Source of the DNA: Thermoplasmata archaeon
GTDB taxonomy: Archaea; Thermoplasmatota; Thermoplasmata; Thermoplasmatales; Thermoplasmataceae
Length of the DNA: 8,307 nt
NCBI GenBank assembly: GCA_021845325.1
Contig: JAKBRR010000058.1
Span: 1-8,307 of the forward strand
Reading direction: 5' to 3'
Shown here: positions 1 to 6,891 of the stretch, in pieces
Layout of the letters: each line of letters begins with the position of its first letter
Numbering within the stretch: position 1 is the first letter of the stretch
The notes under the pieces: model-generated
Database searches by the model: none
Seen by the model: only the letters and a program-made list of their open reading frames with translations
What the model was told of the DNA's origin: nothing
Position numbers and translations under genes: made by a program

Positions 1-2
1 GT

Positions 3-101
3 ATTGGATTCAAGCGTTCATATGGATTCAAAGCACGGGAATATAGGGATATGATCAAATATCTGGTGGCAGGAGGAATGAGGCTGCCCCCAGAATGTTA
101 A
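3..101 (+). CDS. C-terminal end of a transposase (5' end outside window)
   Basis: An open frame enters from the left edge and ends at TAA 99-101, giving 32 residues. The segment contains KRSYGFKAREYRDMIKYLV, followed by a GGMRLPPEC tail. A basic, aromatic 'YGF-x3-YRDMI' helix at the extreme C-terminus resembles the ends of ISL3-type DDE transposases, but I identify the family only from memory of that pattern. The next sequence on the right is another transposase remnant on the opposite strand, which supports an IS-rich locus. Whether the upstream part is intact cannot be seen. It could instead be the end of an unrelated short protein. Confidence 0.4.
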   Translation: MGFKRSYGFKAREYRDMIKYLVAGGMRLPPEC

Positions 102-214
102 AGAGATCCTCCTAAATTTTTAATTTCAAGAAGCGTTTCCATAAATTTACCTTTCGATATTATATATTGGGCACGTATACAATTTTTATTCAATATATAG
201 ATCTAAAATCGAAG

Positions 215-239
215 CACTAGTTCAAAACTTGTTCTAGTG
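215..239. repeat. Imperfect 25-nt palindrome at the end of the transposase remnant
   Basis: The arms CACTAGTTCAA (215-225) and TTGTTCTAGTG (229-239) are inverted copies, with two T:T mismatches between the 6-bp outer and 3-bp inner paired blocks, around a 3-nt centre. It lies exactly where homology to the transposase C-terminus fades, so it could mark an IS end, a breakpoint or a chance hairpin. No matching sequence was seen near the other end of the remnant. Confidence 0.45.
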
Positions 240-240
240 A

Positions 241-1119
241 AGATTGAAGAATGCATAGGGATGCTCAACCGCTAATCTGATCTTGGATATTCAGAGATAC
301 TTTCATACGTTTTTCACAGGAGTCTGACTCTCAAAGTTGCCGAAGAGGATTTCTATATAGTATTCAGAGATTCATTCTTATGCCTTTCACAGTAAGTTGG
401 TGCCCGCTCAATGTGCGATCCATTGTTCCATTCATGCCTCCGCAATGGGATCCGAAGTGGCCCTTATCGCTGTAACACACAATACCAGGCATGCTGAGAC
501 CTCTATGAGAGCAGTAGACGTTGGCAGGCGTTACGGCTAACTTCTCAATTATCTTTATCTCATTGACAAGGGTATGTGCTTTGTATCCTAAACGGCTTTC
601 ATGATTCTTTGTTGTAGATGCAAAGTCCTTATATCTGTAGGTATTTATGTTCTCATCTCTTGGTTTGCCATATTCTACTATTTCAGATTCAATTAATGAC
701 GTATCCTGAATTGCTCCTTTCCTGATTAGGGTCTGCTTGGCCATGATCTGATCCTCTATTTCACCTAATAACTGGAAATCCTTTCCTATTTCTGATAATC
801 TTTCACAGAAGTACAAGGATTGTATTCCGATCCGGAAGTTTTTCGGTATTCCTAGGAAGTTCATTGATGATATCCCGTCACGGAACATCCTTTCCATCTT
901 GGGGGAGAGGTTGTGTTACTGCTGAAGCAGAAACGCCTTCACCATTAGAAAGAGATCATAATTCAGATTTCCTCCTCTTTCTGTATCATTCTCATATAGC
1001 TCAGAGATAATCGGCATGTTCCTATCAAAGTCAATCCATTCTTATATACTTGTCAAGGAATCACTGATGGATTCAATTTCATTGAAATGTTCTCGGAAAT
1101 ACGAATGAATCGGTCTCAC
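241..1119 (-). pseudogene. Decayed IS5-like DDE transposase
   Basis: The longest open piece (ATG 895-897 to TGA 364-366, 177 residues) carries recognisable IS5-type blocks: RDGISSMNFLGIPKNF, IRKGAIQDTSLIES with the presumed first catalytic Asp (D65 of the piece), GYKAHTLVNE, and CYSDKGHFGS with the presumed second Asp (D144). The same frame continues upstream with no shift. TAA at 916-918 interrupts LLQQ*HNLSPK where a Trp is likely ancestral, and before it lies EWIDFDRNMPIISELY. A further in-frame TAA sits at 1042-1044, and readable sequence reaches about 1119. Downstream, after a 73-bp insertion, the C-terminal block resumes in another frame as ISKIRLAVEHPYAFF (about 244-290), whose Glu (codon 264-266) is the likely third acidic catalytic residue. 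It then decays into stops. The gene is dead: two nonsense codons, an insertion, a TGA at the junction and loss of the C-terminal tail. No convincing terminal inverted repeats were found. Confidence 0.85.
288..371. repeat. 11-bp direct repeat flanking a 62-bp insert inside the dead transposase
   Basis: TATTCAGAGAT occurs perfectly at 288-298 and again at 361-371, with 62 bp (299-360) between. On the minus strand the first piece of the transposase ends ..IRMNL at the right-hand copy and the conserved C-terminal block (ISKIRLAVEHPYAFF) resumes at the left-hand copy. Removing 73 bp (one repeat plus the spacer) joins the two parts in one frame as ..IRMNL-stop-ISKI.., where the stop TGA is one transition from CGA (Arg). 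The repeat is therefore consistent with a target-site duplication or a slippage/recombination junction. The 62-bp core has no obvious terminal inverted repeats. Confidence 0.65.
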
Positions 1120-1173
1120 ACATATTGATCATTAGGGCAGGAAGAGAGTTTCTATGTAGATTTTAGGGAATTC

Positions 1174-3759
1174 TCACATTTCGACTCCCTTTTCCTTATA
1201 GAGGACAGAAATCATTGCTGGGAAGTAGATTGTTCTTATTATGAATGTGTCGATTAATAGAGATATTATGAATGATATCCCAAGCTGCTCAAGGAACGGA
1301 ACTGGTATGGCGCTTAGAGCACCTAAGGATACAGCCAGTATTATCCCTAATGCGGAAACGATCCTACCAGATGATGCTATGCCTAGATTTATTGACTCTC
1401 GCATGTCTTTTTCTCTGCGCTTTTCGTTTATTCTTGATATTATGAACACGGTGTAATCACTACCCAGAGAGAAAAGAATGATGAACAAAATCACCGGAAT
1501 GAGGTATATTAGAGCTTCATGAAGTATGTATTTAGAAACCAAATACAGGAGAATGGCACTCCACGAAACGCTAAAAAGCACTCCTGTAAGTGATACAAAT
1601 GGGTATTTCCATGTCTTGAATGACACTACAATTATGATTCCAATAACTACAACGATCAACAGCTCAAGTTCTGAATAGATTCTGTTATTCTGGTTCTGCT
1701 GGTCTATAATGCTAGAAGTCAATCCACCAACAATAAGTTCCTTATTTTGCCTTATATCTTTCACAGTCTGGATAGCTCCAGAAGAGTAGGGCGAACTAGA
1801 TAGATAAAGCGTGTAAAGTGCGTAATGATGATCTACTATGTATTTGCTGTAATTGGAATCTGCCGATATATTGGTGCCATCAAGATATGGGCCGTATCCT
1901 TTCTCTATTCCGCTTTGCGAAATAAGCTCTGAAGCAATAGACTTTAGCGTCATATTTGACGCGTATGGAGATGAGAGATTAAAGAGAACATAAACTGGGT
2001 AAATCTGGCTTCCTCCGAAATCCTTCTGAATTAAATCCAATCCGTTGACAGCTGGAAGATCTTTGGATAGGCCGGTGTCAAAGTTGTATGTTGTAGGCAG
2101 ATTGAAGAATCCGAAAGCTGCAGATGTACCAAGAACTAGTACAATTCCTATTACCAGATATCTCCTACGTACTGATTTATCCGAAAGCCTGTAGAAGAAC
2201 GAAGATCTTCTCTTATTCTCATCTATCGGCGTCATTTTGCTTTTAATGAACAACTTCTTACCAAACAGAGAGGCAACAGGTGGGAGCAAAATTGTCTCAA
2301 GCAGCACAGTAAATACTACTGCAAAGAACAGTGTTACACCCCAGTCTTGGAATCCTGGAATGAAGTAGAATGTTAGAAGGCTGAACGCAACCGTGAGTCC
2401 ACTTATAAAAATAGATCTTCCAGATTCTCTAGTAGCAGTTTCTATTGCCTCTTCTGTACCCTTGCCTTCTCTAAGTTCATCCCTATACCTTGAAATTATA
2501 AAAAGCAGATAATCTGCCGATATACCTAAAAGTACCGCCTCCAGTGTATAATTAACAATGAAGCTCACACTATGGAATATCAGTCCAGCAATGAATTCAG
2601 ACACCATTCCCAAGAGGAGTGAGACGCCTGAAAAGATAAAGACAAGGATCGCTGACTTCCAGGACCAGATGGCGAATAGTATGGCTATAGCAAGGAAGAT
2701 AAAAAGAAGGCCAAAAACGAAACCGGACTTCGATGTCTGCTGGTTTGTTTCGTACGCAACCGCTCCACTCCCAGTCACTATGGAGTTGCTGAAGTCTTTG
2801 CTGGCAATGCTACTAATTTTTGGGAACGCAAGTTCAGAGGCGGTCTGGGTTCCAGAAATGTCCTTTCCGGAAGGGGTGTTAAAGTAAACATAAACAAGGG
2901 TTATGTTGCTGGCGTCATAAGTGGAGTTTATAAAGGATGGGACCCCATATAGACCAAAATGTTGAATATAATATAATCCTGGGTTAGAAGAGCTGATCAC
3001 AGATATTACATACTGAGGTGTCAAGGGAAACTTTGAAACATTAGAAATAAAAGTTGCAGTCACAGAAGCAATGTTGTATTTAAGAGTGTAATTGAATATC
3101 GAGATGTGCCTAATGATAGATTCGTTAATCGGGTTCGGTACCACTGACTGTTGAATTGCCTCTTGAATTCTCTGTACAGGAGATCCAGCTGTCTTATTTA
3201 TTCCGTTAATGAAATTTGATTCGTAAGAATTTCCGGAGTTATAGCCTGCTGCCTTTGCTGCTTTATAAATGGATGAGTTATTGAAACCATAGCCTGACCA
3301 TTTATTGTAAAATATTGAAGGAAAGGAGAATATATTTGATGAATTCTGACTAACTGAATGATATATACTTTTAATGAATTTTGTGATCCCGTCAGAGAGC
3401 GTTTTGTTAATGAAATTCGCATATTCAGTATAAGCAGAGGTTGAATGGGAGTAGTTTGAAATCCCCGAACCCTCAAGCGATTGTTGAAATGCTATAACCT
3501 TTGAAGCCGTGGAATTATTGCTTATTTCCAAAAAATTGCTTTCCTGAATTACAATTATCAATGAAGAATTGTTGGAAGAATATGAAGAAAGAATCCTTTG
3601 GGCTAATGCCGATTCTGAACTGCCACTTGCCGATGTTTGGTTGGAGTAATTTATATAGTGAGAAGATCCAAGGACCGCAGGCGTAAGGGCCATTATGATA
3701 ACTGTCCAAATTATTATGATAGGAATTCTCCTTTTTATGATTGCTTTGCTTAAACGCAT
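1174..3759 (-). CDS. MMPL/RND-superfamily membrane exporter
   Basis: This 861-residue protein shows the duplicated RND layout. TM1 is at about 11-31, followed by a large outer domain (32-345) and TM2-TM6 (about 346-495). A cytoplasmic linker (about 500-530) leads to TM7 (about 532-552), a second outer domain (553-698) and TM8-TM12 (about 699-848). Each half carries the MMPL signature in the fourth helix of its bundle: GISADYLLFIISRYRDE (D416-Y417) and SLGSDYTVFIISRINEKRRE (D768-Y769). In MmpL proteins these Asp-Tyr pairs are the proton-relay residues, so proton-driven export of a lipid or other hydrophobic compound is likely; the substrate cannot be told. Both outer domains are rich in N-x-S/T sequons, as expected for an acidophile's glycosylated envelope. 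The ATG is the only sensible start, placed just before a basic stretch and TM1. The gene appears intact, stands alone, and is divergent from the surface-protein gene. Confidence 0.92.
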   Translation of the reverse strand: MRLSKAIIKRRIPIIIIWTVIIMALTPAVLGSSHYINYSNQTSASGSSESALAQRILSSYSSNNSSLIIVIQESNFLEISNNSTASKVIAFQQSLEGSGISNYSHSTSAYTEYANFINKTLSDGITKFIKSIYHSVSQNSSNIFSFPSIFYNKWSGYGFNNSSIYKAAKAAGYNSGNSYESNFINGINKTAGSPVQRIQEAIQQSVVPNPINESIIRHISIFNYTLKYNIASVTATFISNVSKFPLTPQYVISVISSSNPGLYYIQHFGLYGVPSFINSTYDASNITLVYVYFNTPSGKDISGTQTASELAFPKISSIASKDFSNSIVTGSGAVAYETNQQTSKSGFVFGLLFIFLAIAILFAIWSWKSAILVFIFSGVSLLLGMVSEFIAGLIFHSVSFIVNYTLEAVLLGISADYLLFIISRYRDELREGKGTEEAIETATRESGRSIFISGLTVAFSLLTFYFIPGFQDWGVTLFFAVVFTVLLETILLPPVASLFGKKLFIKSKMTPIDENKRRSSFFYRLSDKSVRRRYLVIGIVLVLGTSAAFGFFNLPTTYNFDTGLSKDLPAVNGLDLIQKDFGGSQIYPVYVLFNLSSPYASNMTLKSIASELISQSGIEKGYGPYLDGTNISADSNYSKYIVDHHYALYTLYLSSSPYSSGAIQTVKDIRQNKELIVGGLTSSIIDQQNQNNRIYSELELLIVVVIGIIIVVSFKTWKYPFVSLTGVLFSVSWSAILLYLVSKYILHEALIYLIPVILFIILFSLGSDYTVFIISRINEKRREKDMRESINLGIASSGRIVSALGIILAVSLGALSAIPVPFLEQLGISFIISLLIDTFIIRTIYFPAMISVLYKEKGVEM

Positions 3760-3779
3760 AAATCTTAAAGTCTTCAGAA

Positions 3780-3787
3780 TTATTAAG
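3780..3787 (-). promoter_or_regulatory. Candidate TATA box of the MMPL exporter gene
   Basis: On the minus strand CTTAATAA is centred about 24 nt before the A of the exporter's ATG (3759). That is the distance expected when the transcript starts at or next to the start codon, a leaderless arrangement common in Thermoplasmatales. No Shine-Dalgarno sequence precedes the ATG, in agreement. Assigned from position and base composition only. Confidence 0.4.
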
Positions 3788-4030
3788 ATTCGGTAAAAAA
3801 GATTTTTACAATTCGTTGTTAATATGTGCGCGCATTAATTTCCATCTCAACGATGGATTGAATCAAGTTCTTCACTAAATTTTTCCCTCCTTAATGAGAG
3901 AGAACTTTTATATTTTTTGAGGATGTGGCACTTTCATTCAATTCTCAGGCATATATCTGAATTGATATTATTATTCGAAGGAATATTGCCCATATATAGT
4001 GGAGTTTATATTGAAAGCTTCCCTTACTCT

Positions 4031-4052
4031 GTTTGTGAGAATGTGCACAAAC
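4031..4052. repeat. Inverted repeat GTTTGTG-N8-CACAAAC, operator-like
   Basis: Perfect 7-bp arms, GTTTGTG (4031-4037) and CACAAAC (4046-4052), are separated by 8 nt. Spacing and symmetry suit a dimeric DNA-binding regulator, but the site is far (about 270 nt and about 720 nt) from the two flanking start codons, so a structural RNA or chance origin is equally possible. Confidence 0.35.
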
Positions 4053-4061
4053 TCTTTTAAA

Positions 4062-4084
4062 AATCCTTATGGGCAGTAAGGATT
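4062..4084. repeat. 8-bp stem-loop just beyond the GTTTGTG repeat
   Basis: AATCCTTA (4062-4069) and TAAGGATT (4077-4084) form a perfect 8-bp stem with a 7-nt loop (TGGGCAG). It lies only 9 nt after the previous inverted repeat, making a small cluster of dyad symmetry. No T-tract follows on the plus strand. In the minus direction it is followed by TTTTTAAAAGAG, so a terminator-like role in that direction is possible, but no gene is known to end there. Confidence 0.4.
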
Positions 4085-4321
4085 CAATAACCCCTGACAG
4101 GGTAAAAATATGCAGCTGCGATTTAAGTGAGAGGATAAGTGGATTAGATTAATTATCGATCCAGCTTCTGGAGTTGGAAAATAAGGTTAAAATTAGAAAG
4201 GTCTGAGTATCGGATATGCTATTTAAGTAAGATCAAAAAACGTGCCGTTTTTATGATAGTGGATAGTGTACATGATTTGCTGTTCTTTCGAAAAAATACT
4301 TTGTAAATTCCCTAATAATCC

Positions 4322-4339
4322 TTCACAACAATGTGTGAA
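4322..4339. repeat. Inverted repeat TTCACA-N6-TGTGAA
   Basis: Perfect 6-bp arms at 4322-4327 and 4334-4339 surround a 6-nt centre. Its TGTG/CACA core recalls the repeat at 4031-4052, so the two could be sites for the same factor, but arms of this length do arise by chance in AT-rich DNA. Confidence 0.25.
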
Positions 4340-4403
4340 TCTCTTTAACAGTCTTAGAGTTACATCGATTCCCCAACCATCAGATTTATTATCATATCCT
4401 TGC

Positions 4404-4509
4404 ATTCTTATGGTTAGAATCGTTATGAACGATTGAATGAAGTATGAATCCTGTTGTTCATAATTTACAAAGCATCTTAATTCATTATAGGTCTTACGGC
4501 CATAAGAAT
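4404..4509. repeat. Nested inverted repeats (10-bp outer, 8-bp inner)
   Basis: ATTCTTATGG (4404-4413) is matched perfectly by its inverse CCATAAGAAT (4500-4509). Inside, TTATGAAC (4423-4430) is matched by GTTCATAA (4456-4463), and AATCGT (4418-4423) by ACGATT (4429-4434). The outer and inner pairs are nested, so a transcript of the stretch could fold into a long branched hairpin. Alternatively the outer pair may be terminal repeats of a tiny non-autonomous element of about 106 bp. No flanking direct repeat was seen. Confidence 0.4.
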
Positions 4510-4734
4510 CTCATTCGGATATCTCGTATATGTTTTCAAATTGAGTGAGGCGCGAGAGAAGGGATGGTTATAAATTATCCTAACTATTTGAAGAACACCA
4601 TATGATCTACAATCTGGAAGATGACCTCAAATAGTCTTGGAAGGGATTTTTGAATACATGGTAGAAATCATGAAAATTATCCAGAAGTAGTATTTTTAAT
4701 GTGTGTAATACTTATAGCAAAATTTAAATTATAG

Positions 4735-4746
4735 ATATATTTATAT
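4735..4746 (+). promoter_or_regulatory. Candidate TATA box of the surface-protein gene
   Basis: ATATATTTATAT is centred about 29 nt before the ATG at 4770. With the usual archaeal spacing of about 25 nt, transcription would begin within a few bases of the start codon, giving a leaderless or nearly leaderless mRNA. There is no Shine-Dalgarno sequence in the AT-rich leader. A second AT-rich run at 4720-4733 could serve instead. Confidence 0.45.
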
Positions 4747-4769
4747 TCATTAAATCTATTAATTTACAT

Positions 4770-5861
4770 ATGATAATGGAAAAGAAGTCTATTAATAACA
4801 GGAAAATTATTGTTATTATTATTTCCATTATAGTGATTTCCGCATCCATGTATATTTTCATAAATCATATAATAAGTCCTGGCCAAAATATCACTCAAAA
4901 TCTGAGGAGTAATTCTATTGACCAGGAGAATTCCATATCAAAATATCTGTCCAATATTACTGTGAAACTCAGCATTGAACCTTCATTCATTAGTTCTGAT
5001 CCCAACGTTATTACGAGTGATCAGATTAGGGCAAAACCCTTTTCTTTGGATGGCAGCATTTCAAACAGATCCTTTTCAGGTGCTGTTGTTGAGTTATTTG
5101 CAAATCCATCCTATATATCAGAGAAATATAATAACAACAATTCATCATTCTATAATGAGAATGAAACACTTCCTATGACAGTCACTTTTGTCAATAGATC
5201 TTGGAATGCAATTTTTAAACTTCCAAAATCCATATGCAATATTACAAGAACATGGAGGGATTACTTTTCAGTTTATCGTGATGAATCAACTTCTATGATC
5301 ATATCCATAACCTACATAGAAAAGGCTCAAAGTAATTTAACAACATCTTTCTTCTACACAGGGGCAGTTTCATACAATCCATTTCTGATGAAGTCAGGTT
5401 ATACAGTAAATATAGAAAAGCACCCTTACATAGGAGATCTTCCATATTCACAAACGCAGAATATGAAAATATCCAATACGACAACTATATATCCCGCGTA
5501 CATCACAAAGGATAACGATTCACCGAAAAGTGCTTCTACTGAATATATCCCAACTGGACCGGGAGGTGGGAATTCAGGATGCAGGCATTACTGGGGATGG
5601 GTTCCCGTGAAAACCTATTCCTTCTTAAACCAGCCGATTCCATTTGTTTATGTCAATTCAACAGAAGCAAAAAACAATACAATACTTACTTCCACGCTTA
5701 GTTTGGGAGGTGAAGAAATGTCAGCGGGGTTCACTCTATCCACATCATATTTCAACGTTAGTGGAAGAACATCAGTAATGGGAAATACCCCAACTTACGA
5801 AACCCCTAATGGTTTTACAGGCACAGTTTCAAGGTCAGATGAGTATAATCAGTCCCAGTAA
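4770..5861 (+). CDS. Membrane-anchored glycoprotein-like surface protein, N-terminal part (split by stop codon)
   Basis: This ORF of 363 residues starts MIMEKKSINNRKI and has one strong hydrophobic segment at about 12-33, a signal peptide or signal anchor after a basic N-terminus; the second Met (codon 4776) is an equally good start. The rest looks exported and polar, rich in Ser/Thr/Asn/Tyr, with about a dozen N-x-S/T sequons (for example N40, N62, N131, N157, N236, N296, N329). Two cysteines are present (C156, C271), the second in GPGGGNSGCRHYWGW, a possible loop or cofactor/disulfide site. I do not recognise the family. It ends at TAA 5859-5861, but the same reading frame reopens at once and runs to 6623, so the ancestral protein was probably about 616 residues. 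Function is unknown; an envelope location is likely. Confidence 0.7.
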   Translation: MIMEKKSINNRKIIVIIISIIVISASMYIFINHIISPGQNITQNLRSNSIDQENSISKYLSNITVKLSIEPSFISSDPNVITSDQIRAKPFSLDGSISNRSFSGAVVELFANPSYISEKYNNNNSSFYNENETLPMTVTFVNRSWNAIFKLPKSICNITRTWRDYFSVYRDESTSMIISITYIEKAQSNLTTSFFYTGAVSYNPFLMKSGYTVNIEKHPYIGDLPYSQTQNMKISNTTTIYPAYITKDNDSPKSASTEYIPTGPGGGNSGCRHYWGWVPVKTYSFLNQPIPFVYVNSTEAKNNTILTSTLSLGGEEMSAGFTLSTSYFNVSGRTSVMGNTPTYETPNGFTGTVSRSDEYNQSQ

Positions 5862-5867
5862 ATTTCG

Positions 5868-6623
5868 GTGTTGGGATTCTATGGCAACATGGCTATGACT
5901 AAATATCAATATGTGGAATTTGCACTTGCAGGTCCATACGCAGGTAAGATAATAGAGAGGACTAATAGTTTTTCACTCTCAATGGAAATAAGTTCACTGG
6001 AATTGAACAGCGGGAGACTTATACCATTCGATTTTGGTCTAGGGCCTATTACTTTAGCAAGATATCGTTTTGTCGGAAATTTTACGTCTCCAGCATTCCA
6101 AAATCTCTCAAGGCAAACAAAGTATGCGACTGCATTTGCCCTATTATTCTCGAGTCTCTCGTCAGTTAAAAGTAAGAACATAACCGGTAGATACACCGGG
6201 AATTTTACCCTTGAAAACAGGAACTCCATCAAAAGCTATATATGTTGGGCTGATATATATAGCGGGTTAACCATAGTATCACCAAATAGTCCATATTATA
6301 GCAAAATTAACAGCATAATTTCATTAACTATTGCGATTGATGGGGCTATCCTTGCATTCACTCCATTTATTTTAGGATCGGACGTTGCAGATTCCATAGC
6401 TGCGGAGTCTGCAATATTTGCCCTAATGGGATTGGGTGAAGTGGTAACATCTCTATTTTTCACAGCAGTTATTTCAGTTCATTCGAATTTTGAAGTATAT
6501 TTCCTCACATTAACCAATGGTGGAAATGAAGATCTCCAGGTTCAGTATTTTTTAATAATGAATGCCTTTAGAGTAGATTCAAGAAATTTCAATGCCCCAA
6601 TGGCCGACTTCCTAATTAAATGA
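5868..6623 (+). CDS. C-terminal part of the same surface protein, or a second ORF
   Basis: The frame is identical to that of the upstream ORF and separated from it by one TAA plus two codons (ATT TCG). Starting from GTG 5868 it would give 251 residues, from the ATG at 5889 slightly fewer. No ribosome binding site or TATA box is visible ahead of either. It lacks an N-terminal signal sequence yet carries export-type features: sequons (N71, N79, N104, N112) and two hydrophobic stretches near the C-terminus (about 150-170 and 178-203) that may anchor it. This is what one expects of the second half of a single secreted protein disabled or recoded by the stop. If made alone it would probably not be exported. 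No family was recognised. It is followed by a hairpin and T-run. Confidence 0.55.
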   Translation: MLGFYGNMAMTKYQYVEFALAGPYAGKIIERTNSFSLSMEISSLELNSGRLIPFDFGLGPITLARYRFVGNFTSPAFQNLSRQTKYATAFALLFSSLSSVKSKNITGRYTGNFTLENRNSIKSYICWADIYSGLTIVSPNSPYYSKINSIISLTIAIDGAILAFTPFILGSDVADSIAAESAIFALMGLGEVVTSLFFTAVISVHSNFEVYFLTLTNGGNEDLQVQYFLIMNAFRVDSRNFNAPMADFLIK

Positions 6624-6671
6624 AAGGAAAATACTTAAAATAATTAACATCAATTCTCGCTGTTCCCTTAA

Positions 6672-6713
6672 CCGATACTGAATTATAAGCAGTATTGGAT
6701 AACATGGGTTTTT
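6672..6713 (+). terminator. Hairpin followed by T-run after the surface-protein gene
   Basis: CCGATACTG (6672-6680) pairs with CAGTATTGG (6690-6698), a 9-bp stem with one G-T wobble and a 9-nt loop. GGG and five T follow (6709-6713). It lies 50 nt after the stop at 6623. Archaeal termination depends mainly on T-tracts, so the hairpin may stabilise the mRNA 3' end rather than stop transcription. Confidence 0.4.
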
Positions 6714-6732
6714 AATGCTAATCCTGAATGTA

Positions 6733-6754
6733 AATGAATATCCCTATATTCATT
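6733..6754. repeat. 9-bp perfect AT-rich hairpin with CCCT tetraloop
   Basis: AATGAATAT (6733-6741) and ATATTCATT (6746-6754) are perfect inverted copies around CCCT. It lies between two convergent genes, and a T-rich stretch (ATATTTTGATTTTA) follows at about 6768, so it may serve as a bidirectional 3'-end signal. Confidence 0.4.
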
Positions 6755-6863
6755 GGATCGCAAATAATATTTTGATTTTATAAGGAAAGAATTTAAACCA
6801 TTGTCGGATTTTATTGTAATGAACCTTTTGCCATTTTAATCAATATCTACAAGGAACAAAAAT

Positions 6864-6880
6864 TCAATTAATTTAATTGA
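6864..6880. repeat. 17-nt perfect palindrome between convergent genes
   Basis: TCAATTAA (6864-6871), a single T, then TTAATTGA (6873-6880). The centre is too small for an RNA hairpin loop, so as double-stranded DNA this would be a symmetrical protein-binding site if it is functional. AT-rich background makes chance plausible. Confidence 0.3.
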
Positions 6881-6891
6881 TCAGCTGACTA

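Larger units (their letters stand above)
3760..4769. other. Gene-free divergent intergenic region, about 1 kb
   Basis: No recognisable protein gene lies here. The only ORF of any length (4223-4405, minus, 60 codons) has no recognisable motif. The stretch holds the two outward-facing candidate promoters at its edges and several inverted repeats, listed separately. A short coding-like trace (4602-4690, plus) needs a frame change to be read through and is treated as a finding. No tRNA-like, CRISPR-like or tandem-repeat structure was seen. Possible contents are an unannotated small RNA, regulatory sites shared by the flanking genes, or fully decayed mobile DNA. Confidence 0.6.

Noticed and set aside
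299..360. 62-bp insert as a classical insertion sequence or MITE
   Set aside because: Too short for a transposase and lacking visible terminal inverted repeats; recorded only as an insertion of unknown mechanism.
1241..1456. 71-codon plus-strand ORF
   Set aside because: Antisense to the C-terminal membrane helices of the exporter; no independent support.
2558..2887. 109-codon plus-strand ORF
   Set aside because: Lies wholly antisense within the well-supported MMPL exporter gene; shadow frame.
4223..4405. 60-codon minus-strand ORF in the gene-free region
   Set aside because: No recognisable motif, no promoter-like box at the right spacing, and it overlaps inverted repeats; best taken as a chance ORF.
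5906..6232. 108-codon minus-strand ORF
   Set aside because: Antisense to the second half of the surface protein, which has the better coding features (same frame as the upstream half, sequons, hydrophobic segments).
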